From the NCBI RefSeq assembly GCF_002947535.1, contig NZ_PUAP01000057.1, positions 1-33,619 on the forward strand: DNA of 33,619 bases. The letters are read 5' to 3'. The position numbers and the translations under genes were made by a program. The notes beneath the pieces are model-generated. The model was not told where the DNA came from. It did not search any database and saw only the letters and a list, made by a program, of their open reading frames with translations. Shown here in pieces: positions 6,893 to 15,027 of this stretch; within the stretch, counting starts at the first letter, position 1; each line of letters opens with the position of its first letter. The stretch comes from Enterococcus mundtii (GTDB taxonomy: Bacteria; Bacillota; Bacilli; Lactobacillales; Enterococcaceae).

Positions 6893-6921
6893 ATAATACC
6901 CTATGTAGGTATGAATTGCAA
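6893..6921 (-). promoter_or_regulatory. cstR promoter with CstR operator 1
   Basis: On the minus strand, TTGCAA (6921-6916), a 17-base spacer and TATTAT (6898-6893). The inverted repeat ATACC-N7-GGTAT (6896-6912) fills the spacer and -10, so a bound repressor would exclude polymerase. Confidence 0.65.
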
Positions 6922-6958
6922 ATTTAGCTTATTTTAATTCTTTATAAAAATTAAATAG

Positions 6959-7003
6959 TTGACATCAATGGATTTTTGGTGTTGAATATACCCCGTGAGG
7001 TAT
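6959..7003 (+). promoter_or_regulatory. Rhodanese operon promoter with CstR operator 2
   Basis: TTGACA (6959-6964) with a -10 around 6982-6989 (TTGAAT at 17 bases, or GAATAT at 19). The inverted repeat ATACC-N6-GGTAT (6988-7003) covers the start region. Its half-sites are identical to those of operator 1, 92 bases away, pointing to one regulator for both directions. Confidence 0.65.
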
Positions 7004-7030
7004 TTTTAGATAAAAAAGGAGTTTTTGAGA

Positions 7031-7342
7031 ATGATATTATTTCAATTAGGGCAATCAACGACAGTAAAGGAATTACAAGAAAAATTAAACGAAAATATAC
7101 AATTAATTGATGTTAGATCTCCAGAGGAATACCGGGGAGGGCATATCAAACAAGCGAAAAATGTCCCTTTATATCGTATTAGTAGCTATAATGGGGATAA
7201 ACAAGTACCTGTGTATGTGATTTGTCAGTCAGGGATCCGTAGTAAACAAGCAACGAAAGAATTGAAGGATCTTGGTTATCAAGCCATCAATGTTCGGGGT
7301 GGCATGAATCAATGGCATGGAGAAAAGACTGGAGGAAGATAA
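7031..7342 (+). CDS. Single-domain rhodanese-like sulfurtransferase
   Basis: A 103-residue stand-alone rhodanese domain. The substrate-persulfide loop CQSGIRS carries the active-site Cys65, and the N-terminal part has the conserved LIDVRSPEEYRGGHI. It is expected to shuttle sulfane sulfur from low-molecular-weight persulfides to acceptors in the cytoplasm. The ATG at 7031 follows AAGGAG at 7016-7021; a TTG two codons upstream is not needed. Its stop is two bases before the next start, so it is co-translated with the CoADR fusion under the CstR operator. Confidence 0.85.
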   Translation: MILFQLGQSTTVKELQEKLNENIQLIDVRSPEEYRGGHIKQAKNVPLYRISSYNGDKQVPVYVICQSGIRSKQATKELKDLGYQAINVRGGMNQWHGEKTGGR

Positions 7343-7344
7343 AA

Positions 7345-9000
7345 ATGAAATTTGTGATAGTTGGCGGTGTTGCTGGAGGGATGTCTGCGGCTACTCGTTT
7401 AAGACGACTGCAAGAAGATGCAGAAATCGTTGTTTTTGAAAAAGGTCCCAATGTTTCTTTTGCTAATTGTGGCCTTCCTTACTATCTTTCTGGTGAAATC
7501 GATGAAAGAGAAAAGTTACTGATCCAAACACCTGAAAGTTTAGCTGCACGTTTTCGCTTAGATGTTCGAGTGGAACATGAAGTAACAGCGATTTTTCCAG
7601 AAACAAAAGAAGTGGAAGTTTCTCATGGAGGGAAATCCCACAAAGAAACGTATGACGCCCTTTTGCTTTCTCCAGGAGCTAAACCTTTTATACCTGAGAT
7701 CACAGGCTTGTCTGAAACCAAAAATGTATTTACCGTGCGAAACGTTCCAGATGTTGATGCCATCATGGAAAAATTAGAGGAACAACCTCGTAAAGCAGTG
7801 GTTATCGGTGCAGGCTTTATTGGTATTGAAGTAGCAGAGAATCTAAAAAAACGTGGACTGGATGTAACGATTGTCGAACGGACTCCTCAAGTTGTACCGA
7901 CGTTGGATGAAGAGATGGCTTCTTTTGTACAAAAAGAATTAGAAAGTAATGATGTTCGAGTTTTAACAAATTGTGCCGTGACTAGTTTTGAAGAACAAGG
8001 AAACGTGCTTCGTCTAGAAAATGGCGAAATGTTAGAGTCAGATTTGACGATTCTTTCGGTCGGAGTCCAACCAGATAGTCGCTTGGCTGAGATGGCTGGC
8101 TTAACGTTAGGGTTACGTGGTGGCATCGTTGTCGATGAACATTATCAAACGAGTGACCCGGCAATCTTTGCAGTAGGAGATGCGATCATCGTGAAACATC
8201 AAGTCACGAAGGAACCTGCGTTGATCTCTTTAGCTTCGCCTGCGAATCGACAAGGACGACAAGCTGCTGATAACATGGCTGGGCGGCCACGCCTGAATCA
8301 AGGTAGCCTTGGAACGGCGATTGTTCGAGCATTCGGTCAGACAGCTGCCTCCACAGGTATCACTGAACGACAAGCAAAAAAAGCAGGTTTATCTTTTCAA
8401 GTCCTCCATGCTTCGGGTAAAGATCATGCTGGCTATTACCCTGGTGCAACGGAATTATTGTTGAAATTGATTTTCCATCCGGAAACTGGGGAAATCTATG
8501 GAGCTCAAGGAATCGGTCAAAAAGGGATAGATAAACGAATCGATATTCTTGCGACAGCCATTAAAGGGCATTTGACAGTCTTCGACCTTCCAGAGTTAGA
8601 ACTGACTTATGCACCACCTTTTGGTTCAGCCAAAGATCCAGTAAATATGCTAGGTTATATAGCGATGAATGTCATCGAAGGATTGAGTGAGATGGTGCAA
8701 TGGCATGAATTGCCAAAAGAACTAGCACAAGGAAAACAGTTGCTTGACGTTCGGAATAAAGAAGAATGGCAAAAAGGCTATTTCCCAAATGCCAACCATA
8801 TTCCTTTATCTGAATTACGCCAACGATTGGACGAATTGGATAAAGACCAAGAATACATTGTAAGTTGTCATAGTGGTCTACGTAGCTATTTAGCAGAAAG
8901 AATCTTGAAACAAGCGGGATTCACTGTGAAAAATTTAGATGGTGCTTTTTCTCTGTACCAAGCCGTCAGACCAGATGAATTATGCTATCCTCAAGGGTAG
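7345..9000 (+). CDS. CoA-disulfide/CoA-persulfide reductase fused to a rhodanese domain (CoADR-RHD)
   Basis: A 551-residue flavoenzyme. Residues 1-30 hold the FAD dinucleotide fold (VIVGGVAGGMSAATRLRR), Cys42 in FANCGLPYY is the single redox cysteine of this family, residues 150-170 carry the NAD(P)H fold (VVIGAGFIGIEVAENL), and IFAVGDA contacts FAD. The dimerisation domain follows. From about residue 455 a C-terminal rhodanese domain carries Cys508 in SCHSGLRS. In Enterococcus faecalis the homologue has been described as a CoA-persulfide reductase, consistent with a CstR-controlled sulfide-detoxification operon. The start follows GGAGGAAG. A longer frame from 7312 lies inside the rhodanese gene and is rejected. 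Confidence 0.88.
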   Translation: MKFVIVGGVAGGMSAATRLRRLQEDAEIVVFEKGPNVSFANCGLPYYLSGEIDEREKLLIQTPESLAARFRLDVRVEHEVTAIFPETKEVEVSHGGKSHKETYDALLLSPGAKPFIPEITGLSETKNVFTVRNVPDVDAIMEKLEEQPRKAVVIGAGFIGIEVAENLKKRGLDVTIVERTPQVVPTLDEEMASFVQKELESNDVRVLTNCAVTSFEEQGNVLRLENGEMLESDLTILSVGVQPDSRLAEMAGLTLGLRGGIVVDEHYQTSDPAIFAVGDAIIVKHQVTKEPALISLASPANRQGRQAADNMAGRPRLNQGSLGTAIVRAFGQTAASTGITERQAKKAGLSFQVLHASGKDHAGYYPGATELLLKLIFHPETGEIYGAQGIGQKGIDKRIDILATAIKGHLTVFDLPELELTYAPPFGSAKDPVNMLGYIAMNVIEGLSEMVQWHELPKELAQGKQLLDVRNKEEWQKGYFPNANHIPLSELRQRLDELDKDQEYIVSCHSGLRSYLAERILKQAGFTVKNLDGAFSLYQAVRPDELCYPQG

Positions 9001-9044
9001 GAACTGTTGATGTAATCGGTTGGGATTTTAAAGGAAAGACGGTT

Positions 9045-9073
9045 AAATAGGAAAATTGTCTCCTCTATTTTTG
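9045..9073 (+). terminator. Possible weak terminator after the CoADR gene
   Basis: AAATAG (9045-9050) pairs with CTATTT (9065-9070), with extra GGA/TCC pairing in the loop, followed by T residues. It is a short and imperfect stem. The remaining gap to 9259 holds the separated inverted repeat TGACGCAT / ATGCGTCA (about 9134 and 9181) and a TATAAT at 9220-9225 with no clear -35. Confidence 0.35.
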
Positions 9074-9259
9074 GGACTTGTTGCTTTGTTTTGAGATTAG
9101 TTTTTGTCACTGTTTATTCGTAAAAAGCGAAAGATGACGCATGATAAAGCCCCGACCTTTCAGCGATACAACTAGACAGAATGCGTCAATTGTTTATAGG
9201 CGATTCCTTTGTTTTTTTCTATAATGAACAATTAGTGAAAATGAAAGGGGATGGCAGAG

Positions 9260-10042
9260 ATGCACAAAATGAAAAAAGTGCTTTTTGCTGTACTGATCGC
9301 CAGCAGTTTCTTTCTTTGTCAGACAGTCCGGGCAGATTCAAGTCAGCCAACATCAGAAACAAATGAGCCACAGATCGAGGAGAGTCAGGAGCCAGTTGCG
9401 TCGTCAAATGATCCTTTTAACGAAAACGATCCATCAGATCCGAGTCGTTGGGAGAAGTTGGAGCAGCAACGTAAAGAAGTTGAACAAACGTTAGAACAAA
9501 CGAAACAACAACTGATCGAAAAGCAAGGAGAAATCGATCAAGCAGTGAACGATTTAGCGAATCAAGCAGCGAGTGATCGCGATGATTTAGCTCAGAAAAT
9601 AGCTGAAGAGCGAGAAAAAGCCGAAGCAGTGAAACAAAAAATAGCATCTGCAACCCAACGTGCAACCGAAGTGCAAACGGAATTGCAAGATTTAGCAACG
9701 TCTACTGTTGCGTCAGTGGATCAAACGCAGGCGAATATTCAAGCAGCTCGTTCGGAGATCCATGAAAAAGCAACAGAAGCTCAAGCGGCAATAGCCGATT
9801 TCGAAGCTAGAAAAGCAGATTTGTCTGCTAGTATCCAACGAATCAAGGCGACCTTGCGTTCTGCTGGGAAACAGCCGGTAGAAGCGAAGACAGTTACTGA
9901 AACAGAAACAACAGAAGTGGAAAAACAACCCACGAAGACATTACCTAAAACGGACGAACGCCGGTCAATTTATTTGTCAGTGATCGGTAGCTTGTGTTTG
10001 CTGGTTGCTTTTGTCGGTGCTGTGTATCAAAAAAGAGTTTGA
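9260..10042 (+). CDS. Cell-wall-anchored surface protein with LPKTD sorting signal and coiled-coil stalk
   Basis: A 260-residue surface protein. The N-terminal signal peptide (KKVLFAVLIASSFFLC, likely cut after VRA) is followed by an acidic Ser/Thr/Pro/Glu-rich stretch, then residues ~65-200 form a long helical coiled coil rich in Gln, Glu, Lys and Ala. A Thr/Glu linker leads to LPKTD, a hydrophobic helix and a KKR-type tail (QKRV). The anchor is LPKTD rather than LPxTG. No binding domain is recognisable, so it may be a spacer or adhesin stalk. Of three candidate ATGs, 9260 has AAAGGGG nine bases upstream; 9251 would touch it. Confidence 0.75.
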   Translation: MHKMKKVLFAVLIASSFFLCQTVRADSSQPTSETNEPQIEESQEPVASSNDPFNENDPSDPSRWEKLEQQRKEVEQTLEQTKQQLIEKQGEIDQAVNDLANQAASDRDDLAQKIAEEREKAEAVKQKIASATQRATEVQTELQDLATSTVASVDQTQANIQAARSEIHEKATEAQAAIADFEARKADLSASIQRIKATLRSAGKQPVEAKTVTETETTEVEKQPTKTLPKTDERRSIYLSVIGSLCLLVAFVGAVYQKRV

Positions 10043-10066
10043 GAGGGAAATCTCAAACTCTTTTTT
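10029..10066. terminator. Perfect bidirectional terminator overlapping the surface-protein stop codon
   Basis: AAAAAAGAGTTTGAGA (10029-10044) and TCTCAAACTCTTTTTT (10051-10066) form a perfect 16-bp stem with a six-base loop. The stop codon at 10040-10042 lies inside the left arm. Confidence 0.9.
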
Positions 10067-10091
10067 GATGTTTTAATATAATGGTTTGTTT

Positions 10092-10220
10092 ATTGGTCTA
10101 TATTTATTTTTTTAAAAAAATAGTCATATCATTGATTTTCCCGTTCATTTCCGTTGTCTTAATTGGTTTTTTAGATATGTTCAATCAATGCTTCCTATTT
10201 TTTCTTGTAAATGGTATACT
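10092..10220 (+). promoter_or_regulatory. nagE upstream region: possible promoter and NagR-like half-site
   Basis: A TATACT at 10215-10220 could be a -10, with only a poor -35 (TTCCTA, 10192-10197). ATTGGTCTATA at 10092-10102 resembles half of the GntR/NagR-type operator, and TGGTATAC at 10213-10220 is a weaker second candidate. A T7A7-type palindrome lies near 10107-10121. The assignment to NagR rests on motif memory and is weak. Confidence 0.25.
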
Positions 10221-10311
10221 CGTTTTATTGTTTTTAGATATTTTCTAGAAAATTTACAAAAAATAACGATGACGCTCTTTCTTGAGCGGAGAGAAAATAG
10301 GAGTGGAAAGA

Positions 10312-12306
10312 ATGAAAGCATATATGCAACGAATGGGTCGCTCATTGATGTTGCCAGTAGCAGTTTTACCAGCGGCTTCTTTACTGGTTGGTCTTGCGAA
10401 TTGGCTCGTAGGAGTAGGAATCAGCAATGCGGGGACGACCTTCTTGATGAATGCGGGGCTAGCGATTCTTAACCACCTTGCCTTATTATTTGCGGTGGGT
10501 TTAGCTTTAGGGATGTCAAAAGACAAAGACGGATCAGCTGCTTTGGCAGGGTTGGTCGCTTACTTGATCCCACAAACCGTTTTATCTGCTGATTCAGTAC
10601 AAGGATTATTGCAGTTGGGAGATATCACTGAAGTCAATCCGGCTTTCAATACAATGGATAACAATGTATTTGTGGGAATCGTGGCTGGATTAGTCGCTGC
10701 TGCGATGTATAATCGGTTTAGCCAAGTGAAATTACCTATGGCCTTATCATTTTTTAGTGGGAAACGCTTAGTTCCGATCATGTCTGCCTTAGGTATGTTA
10801 GTCATTTCTGCGATATTATTATTTATTTGGCCAACTGTTTATGATGTACTTGTTTCTTTTGGAAAGGGGATTTCTCAATTAGGGTTTGTTGGTGCAGGAC
10901 TATACGGTTTCTTCAATCGTTTATTGATTCCAACAGGCTTACATCATGCATTGAATTCTGTTTTTTGGTTCGATGTGGCAGGCATCAATGATATTGGGAA
11001 CTTTTTAGCTGGACAACAAGCATTAGATAGTGGAAAAGCAATAATTGGACAAACGGGTATGTATCAAGCTGGGTTTTTCCCAGTGATGATGTTTGGTTTA
11101 CCGGCTGGTGCTTTTGCTATTTATCAAAGTGCACGTCCAGAAAAGAAAAAACAAGTCGCTTCCTTGATGCTAGCAGCTGGTTTTGCTGCGTTCTTTACAG
11201 GTGTGACTGAACCATTAGAATTTTCATTTATGTTTGTAGCGTGGCCGTTGTATGTTATCCATGCCATTTTTACAGGAATTTCATTAGCAATCAGTGCCTT
11301 TTTCCATTGGACAGCTGGTTTTGCTTTTAGCGCTGGTTTTGTGGATTACTTTTTGTCCTTACAGAATCCAGTCGCCAATCGACCATTGATGTTGCTCGTT
11401 CAAGGAGTATTTTTTGCAGCTATCTATTATTTTGGCTTTCGCTTTGCCATCAACAAGTTCAATTTGATGACACCAGGAAGAGAAACAGAAATTGGCGAAG
11501 AGACACCTGATATTGCTACGGGAACTAATGAATTTAGCCAACTAGCTGCGGTGATCTATGACGCACTGGGTGGAAAAGAAAATGTAAAAGCAATCGATAA
11601 TTGTACGACACGTTTGCGTCTACAAGTAAAGGACACAGCAAAAGTAAATCAAGAAGCGATTAAACAAACTGGCGTCCCAGGGGTAAAAGTAATTGATCAA
11701 ACAAATATCCAAGTCATTGTAGGTACACAGGTCCAATTTGTAGCAGACGAAATGGCGAAACTCCAACAAGGTAGTAAGGTAGAGCAAGAGACCTCTCAAG
11801 CAATTCCTTACCAAGATGTGCCGGTTTCTGCTTCAAAGACAAGTAAGGAAACATTTGAACTCTATGCACCGGCGCTCGGTAAAATCATTCCGATCACTGA
11901 AGTCGGCGATCCTGTTTTTGCAGAAAAAATGATGGGTGATGGCTATGCAGTCTTGCCGGAAGCAAAAGAAATATTTGCACCGATCAGTGGAACGATCACT
12001 AGTATATTTCCAACGAAACATGCACTGGGGATCGAAACAGACAATGGGCTTGAAGTGTTGGTGCATATGGGAATCAACACCGTTGATTTACAAGGAGAAC
12101 CCTTCACCCTTTATGTCAAACAAGCACAACGAGTCGAAAGAGGACAATTATTGGCAGTTGTTGACTTAGCGATGTTGGAAAAAGCAGGCAAACAAACAGA
12201 TATGATCGTTGTGTTTACAAATAGTGAGAAAGTTGAAAGTCTTACCATAGAAAAAAGAGCGATGGTTGAGGCAAATGAGGTGATTGGACAAGTCCAGTCA
12301 TTGTGA
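10312..12306 (+). CDS. nagE: PTS N-acetylglucosamine-specific EIICBA permease
   Basis: A 664-residue membrane permease of the glucose/GlcNAc PTS family with domains in the order IIC-IIB-IIA. IIC spans residues ~1-385 with about ten membrane segments and the family motif GVTEPLEFSFMF. IIB carries the phosphorylated Cys431 in DNCTTRLRL, and IIA carries His585 in VHMGINTVDL. It takes up GlcNAc and delivers GlcNAc-6-phosphate. Several features (RMGRSLMLPVAVLPAASLL start, GLHHALNSVFWFD loop) are those of NagE rather than PtsG or MalT, but specificity is inferred from similarity. The ATG at 10312 has AGGAG eight bases upstream; an upstream TTG at 10282 lacks one. Confidence 0.85.
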   Translation: MKAYMQRMGRSLMLPVAVLPAASLLVGLANWLVGVGISNAGTTFLMNAGLAILNHLALLFAVGLALGMSKDKDGSAALAGLVAYLIPQTVLSADSVQGLLQLGDITEVNPAFNTMDNNVFVGIVAGLVAAAMYNRFSQVKLPMALSFFSGKRLVPIMSALGMLVISAILLFIWPTVYDVLVSFGKGISQLGFVGAGLYGFFNRLLIPTGLHHALNSVFWFDVAGINDIGNFLAGQQALDSGKAIIGQTGMYQAGFFPVMMFGLPAGAFAIYQSARPEKKKQVASLMLAAGFAAFFTGVTEPLEFSFMFVAWPLYVIHAIFTGISLAISAFFHWTAGFAFSAGFVDYFLSLQNPVANRPLMLLVQGVFFAAIYYFGFRFAINKFNLMTPGRETEIGEETPDIATGTNEFSQLAAVIYDALGGKENVKAIDNCTTRLRLQVKDTAKVNQEAIKQTGVPGVKVIDQTNIQVIVGTQVQFVADEMAKLQQGSKVEQETSQAIPYQDVPVSASKTSKETFELYAPALGKIIPITEVGDPVFAEKMMGDGYAVLPEAKEIFAPISGTITSIFPTKHALGIETDNGLEVLVHMGINTVDLQGEPFTLYVKQAQRVERGQLLAVVDLAMLEKAGKQTDMIVVFTNSEKVESLTIEKRAMVEANEVIGQVQSL

Positions 12307-12323
12307 AGCATGTGTGAGTGAAA

Positions 12324-12367
12324 AAACGAGTGGAGACCCTAGAAATTTGGCGGGTCTTCACTCGTTT
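12324..12367. terminator. Bidirectional terminator between nagE and ybjQ-like gene
   Basis: AAACGAGTGGAGACCC (12324-12339) pairs with GGGTCTTCACTCGTTT (12352-12367) with a single wobble pair. It is shared by the convergent genes. Confidence 0.85.
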
Positions 12368-12383
12368 ATTTGTTTCGTTTTTG

Positions 12384-12704
12384 TTAAATCAATCGAACAG
12401 CCGTCCCGCTACAAGTGACCATTAACATCCCATTATCTGAACCTAAGACTTCATAATCCATCTTCATCCCGATGATCGCATTTGCGCCAAGTGCTTCTGC
12501 GCGTTGTGCCATTTCAGCTAGTGCTTCTTCTCTTGCTGTTAATAATTCCCCTTCGTAACTTTTTGAGCGTCCGCCAAAAACGTTACGAATCCCTGCACCC
12601 AAATCTTTTAGGACGTTGATCCCTGTGATGACTTCACCAAAAACAATTCCCTCATAAGACTCAATGACTTGATGTTCTACGCTATTTGTTGTTGTAATGA
12701 TCAT
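12384..12704 (-). CDS. YbjQ/UPF0145 family protein
   Basis: A 106-residue protein of the YbjQ (UPF0145) family, recognisable from the conserved [13 protein letters not shown], the [17 protein letters not shown] helix and [16 protein letters not shown]. Family members form pentamers and have been called heavy-metal-binding-like, but no enzymatic role is established. The ATG at 12704 lies eight bases from AAGGAG. A GTG three codons upstream overlaps that site and is less likely. It is a single gene, convergent with nagE. Confidence 0.85.
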   Translation of the reverse strand: MIITTTNSVEHQVIESYEGIVFGEVITGINVLKDLGAGIRNVFGGRSKSYEGELLTAREEALAEMAQRAEALGANAIIGMKMDYEVLGSDNGMLMVTCSGTAVRLI

Positions 12705-12807
12705 TTTGATCACTCCTTTCTTTAAGGAAAGTATAGCAAATTTTTCTTTTTAGTCCTATTTTTATCTTTACGTGAATAAAAAAACTATCGTTCGGTATAT
12801 CGCATTA

Positions 12808-12836
12808 TTTCCATTACTCATAGGAGTTGATATATA
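12808..12836 (+). promoter_or_regulatory. Putative promoter of the dha operon
   Basis: TTTCCA (12808-12813), 17 bases, TATATA (12831-12836). Upstream, TATCGTTCGGTA (12786-12797) is an imperfect palindrome that a TetR-type regulator such as DhaS might use, but no such gene is present in the window. Confidence 0.35.
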
Positions 12837-12898
12837 CTTAATACAGTACAAGGAAAACCCTTACAAAATAGGGAACTAAACTGAAGGAGGGGAATTCG

Positions 12899-13297
12899 TT
12901 GAAGAAAAGTATCTTATTGCTTTCCCATAGTAAGAAGGTCACGGATGGTATCAAAGAAATGATTGAACAAATGCAACAGACGGATGAGGTAGAAGTATTA
13001 TCACTTGGCGGAATCGAAGAGGGAGAACTCGGTTCTGATCCGATGAAGATCGTTGATGCCGTCAATCAATCAGCTGATTCATCTGCATATTTTGTTTTTG
13101 CTGATCTTGGTAGTGCAGTGATGAATTCAGAGTTGGCAAAAGATTTGTTAGATGAAGCCCAACAAAAAAACTACTACTTGGTGGATGCCCCTTTAGTAGA
13201 AGGCGCCTTTGCGGCAGCTATTACAGCAGGAACAACCGACAGTATCGAACAAATCATAGAAGAAGCGCAACAAGCAGGGAAGAAAGGGTGGATGTAA
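12899..13297 (+). CDS. dhaM: PTS-dependent dihydroxyacetone kinase, phosphotransferase subunit DhaM
   Basis: A 132-residue protein with an EIIA-mannose-like fold. His10 in LLLSHSKKV is the phosphorylation site, and ADLGSAVMNSELA and VDAPLVEGAFAAA are conserved in DhaM. It takes phosphate from HPr and hands it to ADP bound on DhaL. It is the single-domain form usual in Gram-positive bacteria, without the HPr and EI-like extensions of E. coli DhaM. The start is TTG at 12899, preceded by GGAGGGG. It ends one base before the dhaK start. Confidence 0.88.
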   Translation: MKKSILLLSHSKKVTDGIKEMIEQMQQTDEVEVLSLGGIEEGELGSDPMKIVDAVNQSADSSAYFVFADLGSAVMNSELAKDLLDEAQQKNYYLVDAPLVEGAFAAAITAGTTDSIEQIIEEAQQAGKKGWM

Positions 13298-13298
13298 A

Positions 13299-14282
13299 TT
13301 GAAAAAAATCATGAATGAACCAGGGAATATCGTAGAAGAAATGCTAGAAGGAATCGTTAAGAGCTACCCAGAGCTAGTGCATCGTGTAGCAGATTCCCGC
13401 GTAATTGCGAAAAATCAGTTGAATAAACAAGTTGGGTTGGTTTCTGGAGGTGGGAGTGGCCATGAACCAGCTCACGCAGGGTTTGTCGGAGACGGTATGT
13501 TAAGTGCGGCTGTTTTGGGGGATGTTTTTACCTCACCAACACCTGATCAAATCCAAACAGCGATCAAAGAAGCAGATCAAGGACAAGGTGTGTTATTGAT
13601 CATCAAAAACTATACTGGAGATATATTGAATTTTGAAATGGCAAAAGAGTTAGCTGCTATGGATGAAATTGATGTCGAAGAAGTAGTGGTCGATGATGAT
13701 ATTGCGGTTGAAAATAGTACGTATACAGCAGGAAAACGTGGCGTAGCGGGGACTATTCTTGTTCATAAGATTTTAGGAGATGCTGCCAAAAATGGCGCGA
13801 GCTTGACTCAACTGAAGGAACTAGGAGAGCGAGTGGTTGCTGCGACCAAAACAATTGGTGTCGCATTACGGGCTGCGACTGTCCCAGAAGTAGGGAAGCC
13901 GGGCTTTGACCTAAATGAAGACGAAATCGAATACGGTGTAGGGATTCATGGCGAACCAGGTTATCGTCGAGAAAAAATGCAACCCTCTAAATTGTTAGCG
14001 AAAGAGTTAGTCACGAAAATTTTGAGTGAGTACACTGAAAAACCAAAAGAAGTCGGTGTCTTAGTGAATGGGATGGGTGGCACACCGTTGATGGAACAAT
14101 TTGTATTCATGAATGATGTGTTGACGTTGTTGAGTGAAGAACAGGTGGATGTTACTTTCCATAAAGTCGGTGATTTGATGACTTCGTTGGATATGCAAGG
14201 ACTATCATTAACAATGGTTGACTTAACAGAAACCACTTGGAAAGAAGCTTTAACAAGTCACGTAGAAACGATTGCATGGTAA
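13299..14282 (+). CDS. dhaK: Dihydroxyacetone kinase, substrate-binding subunit DhaK
   Basis: A 327-residue subunit that binds dihydroxyacetone covalently. His217 in GVGIHGEPGYRR is the hemiaminal-forming residue, and GGGSGHEPAHAGFVGDGML and LGDVFTSPTPDQI line the site. It works with DhaL and DhaM to make dihydroxyacetone phosphate for glycolysis. The TTG at 13299 lies seven bases after AGGGTGG. The next ATG (13311) is 19 bases away and less likely. Length is normal for the bacterial PTS type. Confidence 0.88.
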   Translation: MKKIMNEPGNIVEEMLEGIVKSYPELVHRVADSRVIAKNQLNKQVGLVSGGGSGHEPAHAGFVGDGMLSAAVLGDVFTSPTPDQIQTAIKEADQGQGVLLIIKNYTGDILNFEMAKELAAMDEIDVEEVVVDDDIAVENSTYTAGKRGVAGTILVHKILGDAAKNGASLTQLKELGERVVAATKTIGVALRAATVPEVGKPGFDLNEDEIEYGVGIHGEPGYRREKMQPSKLLAKELVTKILSEYTEKPKEVGVLVNGMGGTPLMEQFVFMNDVLTLLSEEQVDVTFHKVGDLMTSLDMQGLSLTMVDLTETTWKEALTSHVETIAW

Positions 14283-14296
14283 AGGATGATGAAAAA

Positions 14297-14902
14297 ATGA
14301 TGTTGACGGTAAAAGAGATCCAAGCATGGCTTAATCGCTTTGCTGAAGAGATCAAAGAGAAAAAAGCGTACCTAAGTGATTTAGATACCCCCATTGGCGA
14401 TGGGGATCATGGGAATAATATGGGAAGAGGCGTGACAGCCTATGAAGCATCTTTTCAACAGGGGACACCTGACACTATCAGTGATACCTTCAAGATGTTC
14501 TCTATGGCGATGATTTCCAAAGTAGGTGGCGCTTCGGGTCCTCTTTACGGTTCTGCGTTTATGAACTTGATGAAAGCGACAAAAGGAGTAGAGCAGATCG
14601 ATTCACAAGAACAATTAGGTGAGATCATCCGTGAAGGAGCGAACGGCATCCAAGCAAGAGGAAAAGCGGAACAAGAAGATAAAACCATGTTAGATGTTTG
14701 GTTCCCTGTAGCTGAAGCACTAACGGCAGGGAATCTTACGAAAGAAGTAATTGAGCAGGCAAAAGAACACACAGCAGGATTAGTCGCGAAAAAAGGACGT
14801 GCTTCTTATTTAGGTGAACGTTCAGTCGGACATATTGACCCTGGTGCAGCATCTAGTGCCATCTTGTTTACTACGTTATTAGAAATAATCGACGAAATAT
14901 AA
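14297..14902 (+). CDS. dhaL: Dihydroxyacetone kinase, ADP-binding subunit DhaL
   Basis: A 201-residue helical-barrel subunit holding ADP and magnesium. The metal-binding motif GDGDHGNNMGRG lies near residue 38 and GGASGPLYG is the nucleotide loop. It receives phosphate from DhaM and phosphorylates dihydroxyacetone on DhaK. Of several in-frame starts (14276, 14297, 14300), 14297 has AAAGGA at a workable distance, partly overlapping the dhaK stop region. The operon contains only dhaM, dhaK and dhaL; a glycerol dehydrogenase gene, which often accompanies them in enterococci, is not adjacent here. Confidence 0.87.
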   Translation: MMLTVKEIQAWLNRFAEEIKEKKAYLSDLDTPIGDGDHGNNMGRGVTAYEASFQQGTPDTISDTFKMFSMAMISKVGGASGPLYGSAFMNLMKATKGVEQIDSQEQLGEIIREGANGIQARGKAEQEDKTMLDVWFPVAEALTAGNLTKEVIEQAKEHTAGLVAKKGRASYLGERSVGHIDPGAASSAILFTTLLEIIDEI

Positions 14903-14910
14903 AAAAGTTT

Positions 14911-15000
14911 GGATAGAAGGATCTAGCCTCGACAAATAAAGCGTCATCCACAGTGTTAACTTATGTGGATGACGCCTTTTTTTGTTCTGTCGTTTATCCC
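14911..15000. repeat. Dispersed stem-loop repeat, copy 3, acting as dha terminator
   Basis: GCGTCATCCACA (14941-14952) and TGTGGATGACGC (14964-14975) form a perfect stem followed by CTTTTTTT, a good intrinsic terminator for the dha operon. The preceding AGCCTCGACAAATAA and the following TTCTGTCGTTTATCC match copy 2 in order, with outer arms GGATA/TATCC. It is therefore a diverged copy of the same element. Confidence 0.75.
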
Positions 15001-15027
15001 AATTAAGGAAAGATAAGTGGTTACTTG

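Noticed and set aside
6522-6896. Plus-strand open frame covering cstR
   Set aside because: It starts in the terminator hairpin and is the complement of the clearly conserved cstR gene.
9134-9188. Separated inverted repeat TGACGCAT/ATGCGTCA
   Set aside because: The 39-base loop is unstructured by eye and no promoter overlaps it; too weak to call an operator or terminator.
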